Positions 19,479 to 27,329 of a DNA stretch of 64,000 nucleotides are shown here, piece by piece. Position numbers and translations under genes: made by a program. Where the stretch lies: NCBI RefSeq assembly GCF_033843265.1, contig NZ_JAWXRD010000003.1:124001-188000 (forward strand), written 5' to 3'. The notes beneath the pieces are model-generated. The model searched no databases. It saw only the letters and a program-made list of their open reading frames with translations, and was not told the DNA's origin. Position 1 is the stretch's first letter, and each line of letters begins with the position of its first letter. The DNA comes from Scandinavium lactucae (GTDB lineage Bacteria; Pseudomonadota; Gammaproteobacteria; Enterobacterales; Enterobacteriaceae).

Positions 19479-21560
19479 ATGGAGAGCAAACGTCTGGACA
19501 ATGCCGCACAGGCGGCGGGCATCAGCCCAAGTTACATCAATGCCCACGGCAAACCGCAGTCTATTGGTGCAGAAACCAAGCGGCGTTTGCTCGACGCAAT
19601 GCATCACGGTGTCGCGGCCACGAAGGTGGCGGTGACGCCGGTTCCCAACGTACGGGTGTTTACCCACGGCAAAAAAATGTCGCTGCCGGTGGAAGGCAGC
19701 GGCGAGTTTAGCTGGCTGTTAACCACCGAAGACGGCGCGCAGCACCAGGGCAAAGCCACGGCGGGTAAAGCGCTGAATTTACCGACGCGCCTGCCGGAGG
19801 GGTATCACACCTTGACCGTGACTCAGCGTGACCATCGCTGGCATTGCCGGGTGATTGTCGCCCCGGAGCGCTGCTATGAGCCGCAGGCGCTCAGGCAGGG
19901 CAAAAAACTGTGGGGCAGCTGCGTGCAGCTTTATACCCTGCGGTCTGAACATAACTGGGGCATCGGTGACTTTGGCGATTTAAAAGTCATGCTGCCGGAA
20001 ATTGCCCGCCGCGGCGGGTCGTTCATTGGCCTCAATCCGATTCATGCGCTCTATCCGGCGAACCCGGAAAGCGCCAGTCCGTACAGCCCATCTTCCCGCC
20101 GATGGCTGAATGTGATTTACATCGACGTTAACGCCCTTGAGGATTTCAGGCACAGTCAAGAGGCGCAGGCGTGGTGGAAATTGCCGACCACTCAGCAGAC
20201 GCTGAAGTCGGTGCGCGATACCGAGTGGGTGGATTACGCCACCGTGACGGCGCTGAAAATCACTGCGCTGCGCATGACGTGGAAAGGTTTCTCCGCCCGT
20301 GACGATGAGCCGATGCGCGCGTTTCGTCAGTTCGTGCGTGACGAAGGGGAAAGTCTGTACTGGCAGGCCGCGTTTGACGCGCTGCATGCCTATCAGGTGA
20401 GAGAAGATGAATTGCGCTGGGGCTGGCCTGCCTGGCCCGAGGCGTACCAAAATATCGACAGCCCGGAAGTGAAAGCCTTCTGTGAGAAGCACGCTGATGA
20501 AGTGGATTTCTTCCTCTGGCTGCAATGGCTGGCGTATACCCAATTTGCTGCCTGTTGGCAGGAAAGCCAGCGGCACGCGATGCCGATTGGTCTGTATCGT
20601 GACCTCGCGGTTGGCGTAGCGGAAGGCGGGGCGGAAACCTGGTGTGACCGCGAGCTGTACTGTCTGAAAGCGTCGGTTGGTGCGCCGCCGGATATCCTCG
20701 GCCCGTTGGGACAAAACTGGGGCCTGCCGCCGATGGACCCGCATATCATCACCGCTCGCGCCTATGAGCCGTTTATCGATTTGCTGCGTGCCAATATGCA
20801 GAACTGCGGCGCGCTGCGAATTGACCACGTGATGTCGGTCCTGCGTCTGTGGTGGATCCCTTACGGTGAAACGGCGGATCACGGGGCGTATGTGCATTAC
20901 CCGGTGGACGATCTGCTCTCGATTCTGGCACTGGAAAGTAAACGTCATCAGTGCATGGTTATCGGCGAAGATCTCGGCACGGTGCCGGTGGAGATCGTCG
21001 GCAAGCTGCGAAAGAGCGGGGTGTATTCGTACAAAGTGCTCTATTTCGAAAGCGATCACGAGAAGACGTTCCGTGCCCCGAAAGCGTATCCGGAACAGTC
21101 GATGGCGGTGGCGACCACCCACGATCTGCCGACGCTGCGCGGATACTGGGAAAGCGGGGATTTGACCCTCGGTAAAACGCTCGGCCTGTACCCGGATGAA
21201 GTGATTCTGCGCGGGCTATATCAGGATCGTGAGCGGGCGAAGCAGGGGTTGTTAGATGCGCTGCATCAGTACGGCTGTCTGCCAAAACGCACCGGACATA
21301 AGGCGTCGCTGATGAGCATGACCCACACCCTCAATCGCGGGATGCAGCGTTACATTGCCGACAGCAATAGCGCGTTACTGGGACTACAGCCGGAAGACTG
21401 GCTAGATATGGCCGGGCCGGTGAACATTCCTGGCACCAGCTATCAGTACAAAAACTGGCGTCGTAAGCTTACCACCACCTTAGAAGCGATGTTTGCCGAT
21501 GGGACAGTGAATAAGCTGATTAAGGATTTGGATAAACGGCGGAAAGCGGCAGGGAAATAA
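19479..21560 (+). CDS. malQ: 4-alpha-glucanotransferase (amylomaltase)
   Basis: MalQ transfers maltosyl and longer units between maltodextrins and releases glucose, feeding MalP with longer chains. The 693-aa product is of the GH77 family. Catalytic residues are visible: Asp449 in RIDHVM, Glu497 in GEDLGTVP and Asp549 in TTHDLPT. It overlaps nothing, begins after GGGAGCG and ends before a repeat-bearing gap. The gluconate transporter gntT that follows malQ in E. coli is absent. Confidence 0.97.
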   Translation: MESKRLDNAAQAAGISPSYINAHGKPQSIGAETKRRLLDAMHHGVAATKVAVTPVPNVRVFTHGKKMSLPVEGSGEFSWLLTTEDGAQHQGKATAGKALNLPTRLPEGYHTLTVTQRDHRWHCRVIVAPERCYEPQALRQGKKLWGSCVQLYTLRSEHNWGIGDFGDLKVMLPEIARRGGSFIGLNPIHALYPANPESASPYSPSSRRWLNVIYIDVNALEDFRHSQEAQAWWKLPTTQQTLKSVRDTEWVDYATVTALKITALRMTWKGFSARDDEPMRAFRQFVRDEGESLYWQAAFDALHAYQVREDELRWGWPAWPEAYQNIDSPEVKAFCEKHADEVDFFLWLQWLAYTQFAACWQESQRHAMPIGLYRDLAVGVAEGGAETWCDRELYCLKASVGAPPDILGPLGQNWGLPPMDPHIITARAYEPFIDLLRANMQNCGALRIDHVMSVLRLWWIPYGETADHGAYVHYPVDDLLSILALESKRHQCMVIGEDLGTVPVEIVGKLRKSGVYSYKVLYFESDHEKTFRAPKAYPEQSMAVATTHDLPTLRGYWESGDLTLGKTLGLYPDEVILRGLYQDRERAKQGLLDALHQYGCLPKRTGHKASLMSMTHTLNRGMQRYIADSNSALLGLQPEDWLDMAGPVNIPGTSYQYKNWRRKLTTTLEAMFADGTVNKLIKDLDKRRKAAGK

Positions 21561-21606
21561 GACGTGTGCGGGCCACGAGACTCTCGTCGGCCCGTGCAAG
21601 CATAGC

Positions 21607-21674
21607 GCCTACGGGGTTGTGATGATCAACGAAAATCAGCACGCGTAGGCCCGGTAAGCGCAGCGCCACAGGGC
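21607..21674. repeat. REP-like intergenic palindrome between malQ and nfuA
   Basis: GCCTACG at 21607-21613 is inverted as CGTAGGC at 21644-21650, and the right arm continues as a REP-type unit (GTAGGCCCGGTAAGCGCAGC to GGGC at 21674). Such palindromes are common between converging enterobacterial genes. A second imperfect hairpin at about 21569-21597 just after malQ lacks a T-run. The malQ-nfuA gap of 122 bases holds nothing else I recognise. Confidence 0.65.
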
Positions 21675-21682
21675 ATTAAACA

Positions 21683-22258
21683 TCAATAGTAAGAGTGCTC
21701 ACCGCGCTGGTGTTCGGTCAAGTCACGAACGCCTTTCAGTTCCGGGAATTCGTTCAGCAGCTGCTTCTCGATCCCTTCTTTCAGCGTCACATCGACCATT
21801 GAACACCCGTTACAGCCGCCGCCAAATTGCAGAATGGCGAAGCCTTCATCGGTGATTTCCATCAGCGATACGCGACCGCCATGGCCTGCCAGCTGCGGGT
21901 TAACCGTCGCTTGCAGCATATACTCTACGCGCTCCATCAGCGGCGCATCATCAGACACTTTACGCATTTTGGCGTTCGGTGCTTTCAGCGTCAGCTGGGA
22001 ACCTAACTGATCGGTCACGAAATCAATATCCGCATCTTCCAGATACGGCGCGCTCAGCTCATCGACATACGCGGTCAGCAGGTCAAATTTGAGGGCAGTG
22101 TCACTCGCTTCCACCGCATCCGGCGGGCAGTAAGATACGCCACATTCAGCATTCGGGGTGCCTGGGTTAATCACAAATACGCGGATTTGTGTCCCTTCTT
22201 CCTGATTTGCCAGCAATTTGGCAAAGTGCGCTTGTGCAGCATCGGAAATACGGATCAT
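21683..22258 (-). CDS. nfuA: Fe/S biogenesis protein NfuA
   Basis: NfuA carries a [4Fe-4S] cluster and delivers it to apoproteins, mainly under oxidative stress or iron limitation. The 191-aa length equals E. coli NfuA. The N-terminal half is a degenerate A-type scaffold; the C-terminal Nfu domain has the cluster-binding Cys149-x-x-Cys152 in GGGCNGCSMVDV. It is transcribed in the same direction as gntX, 58 bases downstream of it. Confidence 0.97.
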   Translation of the reverse strand: MIRISDAAQAHFAKLLANQEEGTQIRVFVINPGTPNAECGVSYCPPDAVEASDTALKFDLLTAYVDELSAPYLEDADIDFVTDQLGSQLTLKAPNAKMRKVSDDAPLMERVEYMLQATVNPQLAGHGGRVSLMEITDEGFAILQFGGGCNGCSMVDVTLKEGIEKQLLNEFPELKGVRDLTEHQRGEHSYY

Positions 22259-22316
22259 AGCTTTGGCCTAATAGTTGACTACTTTAGTCGGTTATAATAC
22301 GCCCATCACAGAGGGT

Positions 22317-22988
22317 CTACAAGGTGCGACACAGGCACCATACCTGAACTGACGCTGCGCCGTTTTGCAAAAGCAGGCGGGAAAGTTCGGCCACGGTACT
22401 GCCGGTGGTGACAACATCGTCCACAAGGGCGATATGGAGCCCGGTGACTGCAATTTCAAGACGAAACGCATTTTTCAGGTTCTGTTTCCGCCGCCTCGCC
22501 GACAGTTGATGCTGGGTTGCCGTAGGGCGGATACGACGTATCGCTTCGGATTGATAGCGAACGCCCAGCCAACGCGCCAGCGGACGGCACAGCACATCTG
22601 CCTGATTATACCCGCGTCGCCAGTGTCGGCGCTGCCACAGTGGCACGGCAATCAGTCTATCCGGCCTGCGTGGCGGTGTCTGTTTCAAACGCAACAGCAA
22701 CAGTCTGCTCAGCGCCAACGCCAGCTCAGGTTTCCCGCTGAACTTCAAATTCTGCACCAGCGTCGAAAGCGGCGCGGCGTAATCATTCACCGTCACCAGT
22801 CGGTGCCACGGAGGCGCTTTTTGCAGGCAGCGTCCACAGGGGAATGTGTCGCTACCGGCAGGCAATCCGCACTGAGGGCAACGCATAACATCCGTGCGCA
22901 ACGCGCGGGTGCAGCGGGAGCAGATCCCCCAGTGGGTCAATGCCAGCGGCATTTTGCATAGCCAGCACAAGCCGTGGGCTGTTAGCAT
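22317..22988 (-). CDS. gntX: ComF-family phosphoribosyltransferase-like protein
   Basis: The 223-aa product has N-terminal zinc-type cysteine pairs (CWLC at 8-11, CSRC at 23-26, then CPQCG and CGRC) and a C-terminal phosphoribosyltransferase motif (IALVDDVVTTGST). E. coli GntX (227 aa) is needed for use of extracellular DNA as a nutrient, which links it to hofMNOPQ at 44210-47429. It is divergent from bioH with only 38 bases between them. Confidence 0.95.
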   Translation of the reverse strand: MLTAHGLCWLCKMPLALTHWGICSRCTRALRTDVMRCPQCGLPAGSDTFPCGRCLQKAPPWHRLVTVNDYAAPLSTLVQNLKFSGKPELALALSRLLLLRLKQTPPRRPDRLIAVPLWQRRHWRRGYNQADVLCRPLARWLGVRYQSEAIRRIRPTATQHQLSARRRKQNLKNAFRLEIAVTGLHIALVDDVVTTGSTVAELSRLLLQNGAASVQVWCLCRTL

Positions 22989-23026
22989 ATTTCCCCTCCG
23001 AATTCGAAGAATGAGAACAATAACTG

Positions 23027-23800
23027 ATGAACGACATCTGGTGGCAAACCAAAGGCGAAGGAAATTGTCATCTTGTGCTGCTGCACGGATGGGGACTGAA
23101 CGCGGAGGTCTGGGATTGCATCACCCCGGAACTGGGCTCGCATTTCACACTCCATCTGGTGGACCTGCCGGGTTTCGGGCGCAGCGGTGATGTCGGATCG
23201 CTGTCGCTGGAAGAGATGACCCGTCGGGTAGTCGCGAAAGCCCCGGAAAAAGCGATTTGGCTCGGCTGGAGTCTCGGCGGGCTGGTCGCCAGCCAGGCAG
23301 CGATTGTGGCACCCGAGCGCGTGCAGGCGCTGGTCACCGTCGCATCATCACCATGTTTTACCGCTCACGGCGACTGGCCCGGTATCAAACCTGAGGTTCT
23401 GTCAGGATTTCAGCACCAGCTGAGTGAAGATTTCCAGCGTACCGTCGAGCGTTTCCTCGCCTTGCAGACGCTGGGTACCGAAAGCGCGCGTCAGGATGCG
23501 CAATTGCTCAAAAGCGCGGTGCTGGCGCTGCCAATGCCGACGACAGAGGTGCTGAACGGCGGGCTGGAGATCCTCAAAACGGCCGATTTACGTGAACCGC
23601 TTGCTTCGCTTCCGATGCCTGTCCTGCGCCTGTATGGCCGTCTCGACGGACTGGTGCCGCGCAAGATAGTGCCGCTGCTCGATGCGCAGTGGCCGAACAG
23701 CCAGTCTTACATTTTTGCCAAAGCGGCCCACGCCCCGTTCATCTCCCATCCGGCGGAGTTTTGTCAGCAGCTTCTGGCCCTTAAGTCGGTGATTGTCTGA
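23027..23800 (+). CDS. bioH: Pimeloyl-[acyl-carrier protein] methyl ester esterase
   Basis: BioH removes the methyl group from pimeloyl-ACP methyl ester, ending the BioC-dependent pimelate route of biotin synthesis. The 257-aa alpha/beta hydrolase has its catalytic triad at the E. coli positions: Ser82 in GWSLGG, Asp207 in GRLDGLV and His235 in KAAHAPF. It is divergent from gntX. Confidence 0.97.
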   Translation: MNDIWWQTKGEGNCHLVLLHGWGLNAEVWDCITPELGSHFTLHLVDLPGFGRSGDVGSLSLEEMTRRVVAKAPEKAIWLGWSLGGLVASQAAIVAPERVQALVTVASSPCFTAHGDWPGIKPEVLSGFQHQLSEDFQRTVERFLALQTLGTESARQDAQLLKSAVLALPMPTTEVLNGGLEILKTADLREPLASLPMPVLRLYGRLDGLVPRKIVPLLDAQWPNSQSYIFAKAAHAPFISHPAEFCQQLLALKSVIV

Positions 23801-23918
23801 TATTTAAGGCAAACTGGCGAAATCCTTATTAGCGTCAATACTTAGAAGGTCGCTGCGATGGCCGATTGCCTTCGCGCCAGCAGCGCCCACATAAAATGGT
23901 CATAAGGAGAGTACGGCT

Positions 23919-24188
23919 ATGAAATATGCTACTGGTATGGTTACAGCACTGGTGTTGGGTTCCCTGTCGTTTGGTGCCTTTGCGGCAAAAGAAATTCAGA
24001 AAGACGAAGTGGCGAAAATGAACCTGACCAAAGTGGGTTCAATCACCACGTCCCGTACTACTTCGCCGATGGATGCGAAAAGAGATCTGTCGAAAAAAGC
24101 GGATGAACTGGGCGGCAAATACTTTGTGGTGATTGCCGGTGAGAAGAACGAAAAAACCGTTCACGCTAACGCCGACGTTTACAAATAA
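23919..24188 (+). CDS. Small periplasmic DUF1471 (BhsA/McbA/YhcN-type) protein
   Basis: The 89-aa product has a signal peptide (cleavage after about residue 22, GAFA-A) and a single DUF1471-type domain: VGSITTS, a DAKRDLSKKADELGG helix and a strand ending HANADVYK. Family members are periplasmic stress or biofilm-related proteins; the function here is unknown. It has its own AAGGAGAG ribosome site and a terminator just downstream, so it is a one-gene unit. I do not recall it at this place in E. coli K-12. Confidence 0.85.
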   Translation: MKYATGMVTALVLGSLSFGAFAAKEIQKDEVAKMNLTKVGSITTSRTTSPMDAKRDLSKKADELGGKYFVVIAGEKNEKTVHANADVYK

Positions 24189-24207
24189 CGCTTATCAAGA
24201 TGTCAAA

Positions 24208-24236
24208 AAGCGGGCTGAGGCCCGCTTCTTTTTTAT
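24208..24236 (+). terminator. Rho-independent terminator after the DUF1471 gene
   Basis: An AAGCGGGC/GCCCGCTT stem with a TGAG loop is followed by a T-rich tract. It lies 20 bases after the stop codon. The A-run on the other side could also stop feoC transcripts coming from the right. Confidence 0.85.
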
Positions 24237-24241
24237 CATTT

Positions 24242-24478
24242 TTACTGAAGTACCCACCACTCGCGTGAGCAGGCTTTGCCTTCCGGGCAACTTTTGCAGC
24301 TCCCGCTCAGGCATGCCGATGCGTCCTCGGCGATGCGTTTCGCACGGCCCATTGCCTCCATGCGCATCAGCATGGCATCAATCATCGGGCGCGGCGTATG
24401 CAACGCCTGGCTGAGTTGCTGTGCATCCATTCTCCCCTGTAATGCCAGCATGTCCCGCAGTTCAATCAATGACGCCAT
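24242..24478 (-). CDS. feoC: Ferrous iron transport regulator FeoC
   Basis: FeoC is a small winged-helix protein that binds the FeoB N-terminal domain and protects it from degradation. The 78-aa length equals E. coli FeoC. Four cysteines (56, 61, 64, 70) form the cluster-binding loop CLSGSCKSCPEGKAC. It is the last gene of feoABC, 10 bases after feoB. Confidence 0.95.
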   Translation of the reverse strand: MASLIELRDMLALQGRMDAQQLSQALHTPRPMIDAMLMRMEAMGRAKRIAEDASACLSGSCKSCPEGKACSREWWVLQ

Positions 24479-24488
24479 CGTCTTCCCC

Positions 24489-26810
24489 TTAGTGACAGTC
24501 GCCCGCCGGGCTGCTGCAACAGCTGTCGACGGTTTTTCGCGTCGCCAGCAGATTCACGTTGACCCGGCTGCGGGCGCGGCGTAACAGACCGATAACCACC
24601 ACGTTAAACAGCAGTACCGCCAGAATGCAGGTCAGGCTGTAGCGTGGATGCTGGTGGAAGCTGGACACCTGATAGAACAGCGTCGACAGCGAATAGGCGA
24701 TATTCAGCCCCCACAGCACCGAGAAGCCCATCCAGCCGCGGCTCGATTCGCGGGCAATCGCGCCCATCACCGAGATGCAGGGAATATAGAGCAGAACGAA
24801 AATCAGGTAGCTGTAGGCGGCGGCTGCGCTGCCAAATTTGCTGCTCATCACGCCCATCGCCCCGGTAGCCATTTCCCCGTCACCTTTACTGGCTTCAATT
24901 GGGTTGGCCAGTACGCTCAGGCTGAACGTGTCTTTCAGGCTCTGCCAGGTCTCTTCTGCCGCGCCGCCCAGCTCATCCAGAAGATTAAATTCCGCTGGGT
25001 TAAACGCTTCCTGCTGGATATCTTCGGCGGTGTAGAGCGTGTTCAACGTCCCGACGACCACCTCTTTCGCCATCGCGCCGGTGAACAGCCCGACGGTGGC
25101 CTGCCAGTTGTCTTCATGCACGCCAATGGGCTTGAACAGCGGGGTGATGACGCGGCTGACCGAGGCCAGGGCGGAATCGTTGATGTTGTCTGCCGCCTGG
25201 CCGCTGAGGGTAAAGCTGTTCAGCGCGCTGAGGAAAATACTGACAATCACAATGACTTTACCGGCGCGCAGTACGAAGCCTTTCAGGCGCTGCCAGGTCT
25301 GAATAATCAGGCTTTTCAGATGCGGAACGTGATAAACCGGCAGCTCCATCACGAACGGTGAGGCTTCCCCACGCATGATGGTGTGTTTGAGCATCAGCCC
25401 GGTGAGGACAGCCATCACAATACCGAGCACGTACAGCGAGAACACCGCCAGCGCGCCATCCTGGCCAAAGAAGGCCGCCGCAAACACTGCGAAAATCGCC
25501 AGGCGCGCACCGCAGGACATAAACGGCGCCATCATGATGGTCATCAGGCGTTCACGCGGGGCATCCAGAGTACGCGCCCCCATCACCGACGGGACGTTAC
25601 AGCCGAAGCCCACAATCAGCGGCACGAATGATTTCCCAGGCAGGCCGAGGGACTGCATCAGGCGGTCCATCACAAAGGCCGCGCGGGCCATATAGCCGGA
25701 ATCTTCGAGGAACGACAGGAACAGGTACATCATGCCAATCTGCGGCACCAGCGGCAGGACGGTGTTGATCCCGCCGCCTATCCCCTGAGCGAGGAAAATG
25801 GTTAGCCATTCAGGGAAGTGCAGGGTCGCACCCACCCACTGAATACCGTGAATAAAGATGGCAACCGAACCCGCGTCAAAAATCGGCTGCAGTGCGCCGC
25901 CGATGTTGATAGCCAGCAGGAACATCAGGTACATCACAAACAGGAATACCGGCAGGCCGAGGAAACGGTTGAGAATGATTTTATCGACGGCGGCGGTGAA
26001 ACGGCTCGGTTCGGCGGTCAGGGTGTTGCTCACCACATCGCACACGGCGGCGATCGACTGATAACGCGCGTCGGCAATGTGCAGCGCCGGGTCATCCATT
26101 TCTTCATGCAGGCGATGCGTCACGGCATCGAGCTGCTGCTGTGCGGCGTCTCCGGCGTACGCCAGGCTGTAGATATCGCCTTCAAGCATTTGTAGCCCCA
26201 GCCAGCGGCGCTGCTTGAGCGGCATCTCCTGTGGCATCACTTTCGCCAGACCCTCGGCCTCACGCAGCAACGGCTGCGCATAATGCACCAGCTCTAAATC
26301 ATCATTAGCCTGGTGGCGGTCAAGGGTCATTTTCAGTGCTTCAATGCCACGCCCACGGGTGGATACCAGCGGGATAACCGGGCAACCGAGGCGTTTCGAC
26401 AGCGCGTCGACTTCAATGCGGATTTGCTGTTTCTCTGCGATATCCAGCATGTTCAGCGCTACCACGCAGGGAATGCCGAGTTCCAGCAGCTGGAGCGTCA
26501 GATACAGATTGCGTTCGAGATTCGAGGCATCGACCACGTTGATCAGCAGGTCGGCGTCACCGCTCAGAATATAGTGACAGGCAATCTGCTCATCTAAAGA
26601 GGTTTGCGAAGAGATGGTGGTCAGAGAGTAGGTGCCCGGCAGGTCAACCAGCGTCACCTGACTGTCGGTGGTGTTGAACTGACCTTCTTTACGCTCAACC
26701 GTTACGCCTGACCAGTTGCCTACGCGCTGACGCGCCCCGGTCAATTGATTAAATAAGGTTGTCTTCCCGGAGTTAGGATTGCCAATCAGGCCAACGGTTA
26801 ATTTCTTCAT
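24489..26810 (-). CDS. feoB: Ferrous iron permease FeoB
   Basis: FeoB is the inner-membrane Fe(II) transporter with a cytoplasmic GTPase domain. The 773-aa length is that of E. coli FeoB. G1 is GNPNSGKTT (residues 10-18), G3 is DLPGTYS and G4 is NMLD. The rest has two Gate motifs (for example VGFGCNVPSV) and about eight or more membrane helices. The C-terminus is cysteine-rich (CCSSPAGDCH). It lies between feoA and feoC. Confidence 0.97.
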   Translation of the reverse strand: MKKLTVGLIGNPNSGKTTLFNQLTGARQRVGNWSGVTVERKEGQFNTTDSQVTLVDLPGTYSLTTISSQTSLDEQIACHYILSGDADLLINVVDASNLERNLYLTLQLLELGIPCVVALNMLDIAEKQQIRIEVDALSKRLGCPVIPLVSTRGRGIEALKMTLDRHQANDDLELVHYAQPLLREAEGLAKVMPQEMPLKQRRWLGLQMLEGDIYSLAYAGDAAQQQLDAVTHRLHEEMDDPALHIADARYQSIAAVCDVVSNTLTAEPSRFTAAVDKIILNRFLGLPVFLFVMYLMFLLAINIGGALQPIFDAGSVAIFIHGIQWVGATLHFPEWLTIFLAQGIGGGINTVLPLVPQIGMMYLFLSFLEDSGYMARAAFVMDRLMQSLGLPGKSFVPLIVGFGCNVPSVMGARTLDAPRERLMTIMMAPFMSCGARLAIFAVFAAAFFGQDGALAVFSLYVLGIVMAVLTGLMLKHTIMRGEASPFVMELPVYHVPHLKSLIIQTWQRLKGFVLRAGKVIVIVSIFLSALNSFTLSGQAADNINDSALASVSRVITPLFKPIGVHEDNWQATVGLFTGAMAKEVVVGTLNTLYTAEDIQQEAFNPAEFNLLDELGGAAEETWQSLKDTFSLSVLANPIEASKGDGEMATGAMGVMSSKFGSAAAAYSYLIFVLLYIPCISVMGAIARESSRGWMGFSVLWGLNIAYSLSTLFYQVSSFHQHPRYSLTCILAVLLFNVVVIGLLRRARSRVNVNLLATRKTVDSCCSSPAGDCH

Positions 26811-26839
26811 TTTCTAAAACTCGCTATGTCTGGCGGGAA

Positions 26840-27067
26840 TTAACGGGTAAGCGCTTCAATCTCAATTAATGCCAGGTCTTTCTTACGTAATACCAGGCTG
26901 ACGCGACGGGTTTCGATATGCACCGGATCGCCAAGCGGGGCGACGCGAACCACATGAAAAGACGAACCCGGCAACATGCCGAGCGAAAGTAATTTCTGCC
27001 GATAAGCCGGGCTGATGTCGCGTGAGAACCCGGTAATCTTCCACGTACTGTCAGGAGTGAATTGCAT
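26840..27067 (-). CDS. feoA: Ferrous iron transport protein A
   Basis: FeoA is a small SH3-like cytoplasmic partner of FeoB needed for full Fe(II) uptake. The 75-aa product begins MQFTPDS, which matches E. coli FeoA (75 aa). The frame stays open 27 codons upstream, but that extension overlaps the Fur-like site region and is not conserved in my memory, so 27067 is preferred. It is the first gene of feoABC. Confidence 0.94.
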   Translation of the reverse strand: MQFTPDSTWKITGFSRDISPAYRQKLLSLGMLPGSSFHVVRVAPLGDPVHIETRRVSLVLRKKDLALIEIEALTR

Positions 27068-27118
27068 ATGGCCTGCTTGGGTCGCTAATTTTGTAGAGTA
27101 TAAAATATCAACAGCGAC

Positions 27119-27137
27119 GATGATAATGAGAATGGTT
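27119..27137. promoter_or_regulatory. Putative Fur box upstream of feoA
   Basis: GATGATAATGAGAATGGTT matches 11 of 19 positions of the Fur consensus GATAATGATAATCATTATC, including the central ATAATGA-type run. It is about 50 bases upstream of the feoA start, where a repressor would act. feoABC is known to be Fur-repressed in E. coli. Confidence 0.6.
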
Positions 27138-27197
27138 TCCACCTTCAATCAATAAAATGTGAGCGGATGTTCAGTTTGTTGAATAATTCACGGGAAG

Positions 27198-27211
27198 TTG
27201 ATGTGGCTCAA
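27198..27211. promoter_or_regulatory. Putative FNR site upstream of feoA
   Basis: TTGATGTGGCTCAA fits the FNR consensus TTGAT-N4-ATCAA with one mismatch. It is about 130 bases upstream of feoA. Anaerobic FNR activation of feoABC is established in E. coli. It lies in the 262-base gap between feoA and yhgF, where I see no gene. Confidence 0.65.
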
Positions 27212-27329
27212 TATTACTGCTGAGAGGTGTGTTTGCTAAAAAGCAGAGTTGTTATCAAAGTGAAAATAAATAGGCGGATAATTTAAGAGTAAAAGCCCTC
27301 TGAAAATAGAGGGCCTGAGAAGGACAAGC

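Noticed and set aside
19980..21122. Open frame of 380 codons antisense to malQ
   Set aside because: Shadow of malQ with no domain or ribosome site.
22530..22560. REP-like sequence (GTAGGGCGGATACGACGTATCGC)-type stretch
   Set aside because: It lies within the coding frame of gntX and encodes residues that align with E. coli GntX, so it is not an inserted repeat.
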